Origin: Anaerotruncus rubiinfantis
GTDB lineage: Bacteria > Bacillota > Clostridia > Oscillospirales > Ruminococcaceae
Length of the DNA: 64,000 bases
Assembly: GCF_900078395.1 (NCBI RefSeq)
Contig: NZ_FKLA01000007.1
Location: 225,924-289,923, forward strand
Reading direction: 5' to 3'
A program made the translations under genes and the position numbers. Numbering within the stretch: the stretch's first letter is position 1; every line of letters starts with the position of its first letter. The notes below the pieces were generated by a model. The model ran no database searches and was not told where the DNA came from. It saw only the letters and a list, made by a program, of their open reading frames with translations. Positions 63,765-64,000 of this stretch are shown piece after piece.

Positions 63765-63771
63765 AACTAAG

Positions 63772-64000
63772 CTGTCTCGTGAGCGCGGCGCCAAAAACCG
63801 CCAAGAGCCGGCAAGCAGCACCTTGAAAAATGAACAACGAGAGAAAGAACAGAAGCTTGTAGATTGGCTCTGAGAGCCGGTTTATGGGCAGAAGTAACCC
63901 TTGAAAATTTTTTTGAGTACACTCATGGAAACGTGAGCGTACAAACGCGAAAAGCGAAACCAGCAAAGGTAACTTGGCTGGGTCACACTTTGTGAAGTGA
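63772..64000 (+). other. Probable 5' leader of an rRNA operon, running off the window
   Basis: No protein gene was seen. ACCTTGAAAAATGAACAAC (about 63820-63838) resembles the CTTGAAAA...GAACAA element found upstream of 16S rRNA in clostridial rrn leaders. A hairpin GTACACTCATGG...CGTGAGCGTAC lies near 63918-63942 and may be part of the 16S processing stem. The 16S start itself is not in the window. Confidence 0.55.

Overview
The window looks like chromosomal DNA of a GC-rich, endospore-forming, anaerobic Firmicute of the class Clostridia (Oscillospiraceae/Ruminococcaceae-like). Reasons: spoIIE, spoIIR, spmA and spmB are present; there is an AbrB/SpoVT-type regulator with a cysteine tail; the glycogen genes include glgD beside glgC, an arrangement of low-GC Gram-positives; ribosome binding sites are strong GGAGG types; promoters fit sigma-A (TTGACA-17-TATAAT). 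No tRNA gene, CRISPR array or intact mobile element was found.

Layout. 1-555: 3' end of gap (GAPDH), closed by a terminator. 690-2600: a decayed accessory island holding a truncated tyrosine recombinase, the tip of an RHS-repeat protein, a broken XRE regulator and an AT-rich pair of unknown membrane genes. 2.8-8.6 kb: glycogen operon glgB-glgC-glgD-glgA. 8.8-14.4 kb (minus): lipoprotein, response regulator, sensor kinase, YqhQ-like protein, prmC. 14.7-18.5 kb: XRE regulator, histidine phosphatase, leuB, DUF975 membrane protein. 18.5-20.1 kb: AbrB-like regulator, spmA-spmB. 20.5-24.6 kb: small regulators, MmcQ/YjbR protein, trpS, aminotransferase, PNPOx-like protein. 24.8-30.6 kb: spoIIE, membrane-anchored unknown, 8-oxoguanine glycosylase, small membrane protein, rlmB-like methyltransferase. 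30.7-37.1 kb: frameshifted P-type-ATPase-like pseudoenzyme, EF-G-like GTPase, DUF4830 protein, RsuA-type pseudouridine synthase. 37.5-44.4 kb: CdaR-like regulator, ftsE-ftsX, two tandem M23 peptidoglycan hydrolases and an S41 protease, a coherent cell-wall/division cluster. 44.7-47.6 kb: greA, lysS, unknown anchored protein. 47.7-54.5 kb: pyrC-pyrF-carA-carB behind a putative leader-peptide attenuator. 54.8-57.8 kb: RHH protein, YtrA-type GntR regulator with ABC transporter, atypical phosphoribosyltransferase. 58-63.6 kb: tmcAL, ackA, amidohydrolase, two small RHH-like proteins, spoIIR, metA. 63.7-64 kb: a strong promoter and leader resembling those of an rRNA operon; the 16S gene would lie beyond the window.

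Most notable. (1) The pyrimidine operon leader has a 25-codon reading frame whose stop codon touches a Rho-independent terminator, preceded by a U-rich run. This resembles enterobacterial pyrBI attenuation; no PyrR-binding motif was seen. (2) The P-type-ATPase-like protein has DKDLF where the phosphorylation motif DKTGT should be, plus a frameshift near its start. (3) The S41 protease has TSGEAE in place of the usual T-A-S-A-S-E nucleophile motif. (4) A GC-rich dispersed palindromic repeat sits in at least two, probably three, intergenic gaps. (5) The spoIIR Shine-Dalgarno lies inside the stem of the metA terminator. (6) A perfect 34-bp palindrome lies inside glgC.

All calls come from reading the sequence and remembered family motifs; no database search was run.
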